15,259 nt of DNA from an uncultured Phycisphaerae bacterium (lineage in GTDB: Bacteria > Planctomycetota > Phycisphaerae > Phycisphaerales > SM1A02). The notes under the pieces are model-generated. The model saw only the letters and a list, made by a program, of their open reading frames with translations, did no database searches and was not told the DNA's origin. Made by a program: the position numbers and the translations under genes. Shown here piece after piece: positions 15,073-15,259 of the stretch (positions within the stretch are counted from its first letter, which is position 1; each line of letters opens with the position of its first letter). The stretch is taken from positions 1 through 15,259 of the forward strand of contig CALCOW010000015.1 in assembly GCA_937899935.1 (NCBI GenBank), written 5' to 3'.

Positions 15073-15259
15073 ATGACGCAGACAGAAGTCCGAACGATAC
15101 GTGCTCCTCGAGGTTCCAAGCGTACTTGCAAGACATGGCAGGCTGAAGCCGCGATGCGCATGTTGATGAACAATCTCGATCCAGAGGTCGCAGAGAAACC
15201 CCATGATTTAGTGGTCTATGGTGGCCGTGGGCAAGCCGCTCGATCGTGGGCGGCGTACG
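15073..15259 (+). CDS. hutU: Urocanate hydratase, N-terminal fragment (runs off right edge)
   Basis: The first 62 codons of urocanase, the NAD-dependent enzyme that converts urocanate to 4-imidazolone-5-propionate, the step after HutH. The family's opening is clear: RAPRG, then KTWQAEAAMRMLMNNLDPEV and DLVVYGGRGQAARSWAAY. The glycine-rich YGGRGQAAR is usually YGGTGKAAR in other urocanases (from memory), so a Thr and a Lys are replaced here. The ATG at 15073 is preceded by AAGAAGG. It belongs to the same transcription unit as hutH. Confidence 0.93.
   Translation, partial: MTQTEVRTIRAPRGSKRTCKTWQAEAAMRMLMNNLDPEVAEKPHDLVVYGGRGQAARSWAAY

Overview
This is a bacterial window of moderate GC content. 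No rRNA, tRNA, CRISPR array, insertion sequence or replication origin was recognised. Residue patterns in the MurQ remnant and in the citryl-CoA lyase-like protein resemble those of planctomycete-type bacteria. That placement rests on recall rather than a search and is only suggestive.

Left edge (1-690): the first 33 or so codons of an ABC transporter ATPase run off the left end on the minus strand. An AT-rich gap follows, and then the 3' half of a murQ-like gene (MurNAc-6-phosphate etherase) on the plus strand whose 5' half is missing.

Centre (687-12500, all minus strand, transcribed right to left): eleven closely packed genes look like one long operon. The promoter-proximal genes are a two-subunit, ATP-grasp acyl-CoA synthetase that resembles citryl-CoA synthetase / ATP-citrate lyase, followed by a citryl-CoA lyase-like protein. 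Next come four translationally coupled accessory genes: a GNAT acetyltransferase, an HD-domain protein with an altered HD motif, and two unrecognised membrane proteins. The distal end has a (homo)aconitase-like enzyme, an isocitrate/isopropylmalate-family dehydrogenase, an MmgE/PrpD-family protein and a PfkB-family sugar kinase. A sigma70-like promoter (TTGTCA, 17-base spacer, TACGAT) with a 12-base perfect palindrome over its -10 lies just upstream of the first gene.

Together, the synthetase, lyase, aconitase and dehydrogenase form a chain between acetyl-CoA plus oxaloacetate and 2-oxoglutarate through citryl-CoA. This is the two-enzyme citrate cleavage known from the reductive TCA cycle of Hydrogenobacter-type bacteria. 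It could also run in reverse as an ATP-yielding route to citrate. The substrate may instead be a citrate homologue, because the aconitase looks like fungal homoaconitase and a PrpD-family gene is present. Sequence alone cannot settle direction or substrate.

Right edge (12512-15259): a minus-strand polytopic membrane protein of unknown function is divergent from hutH (histidine ammonia-lyase). hutH is followed by the start of hutU (urocanate hydratase), which runs off the right end, so this is a histidine-degradation operon.
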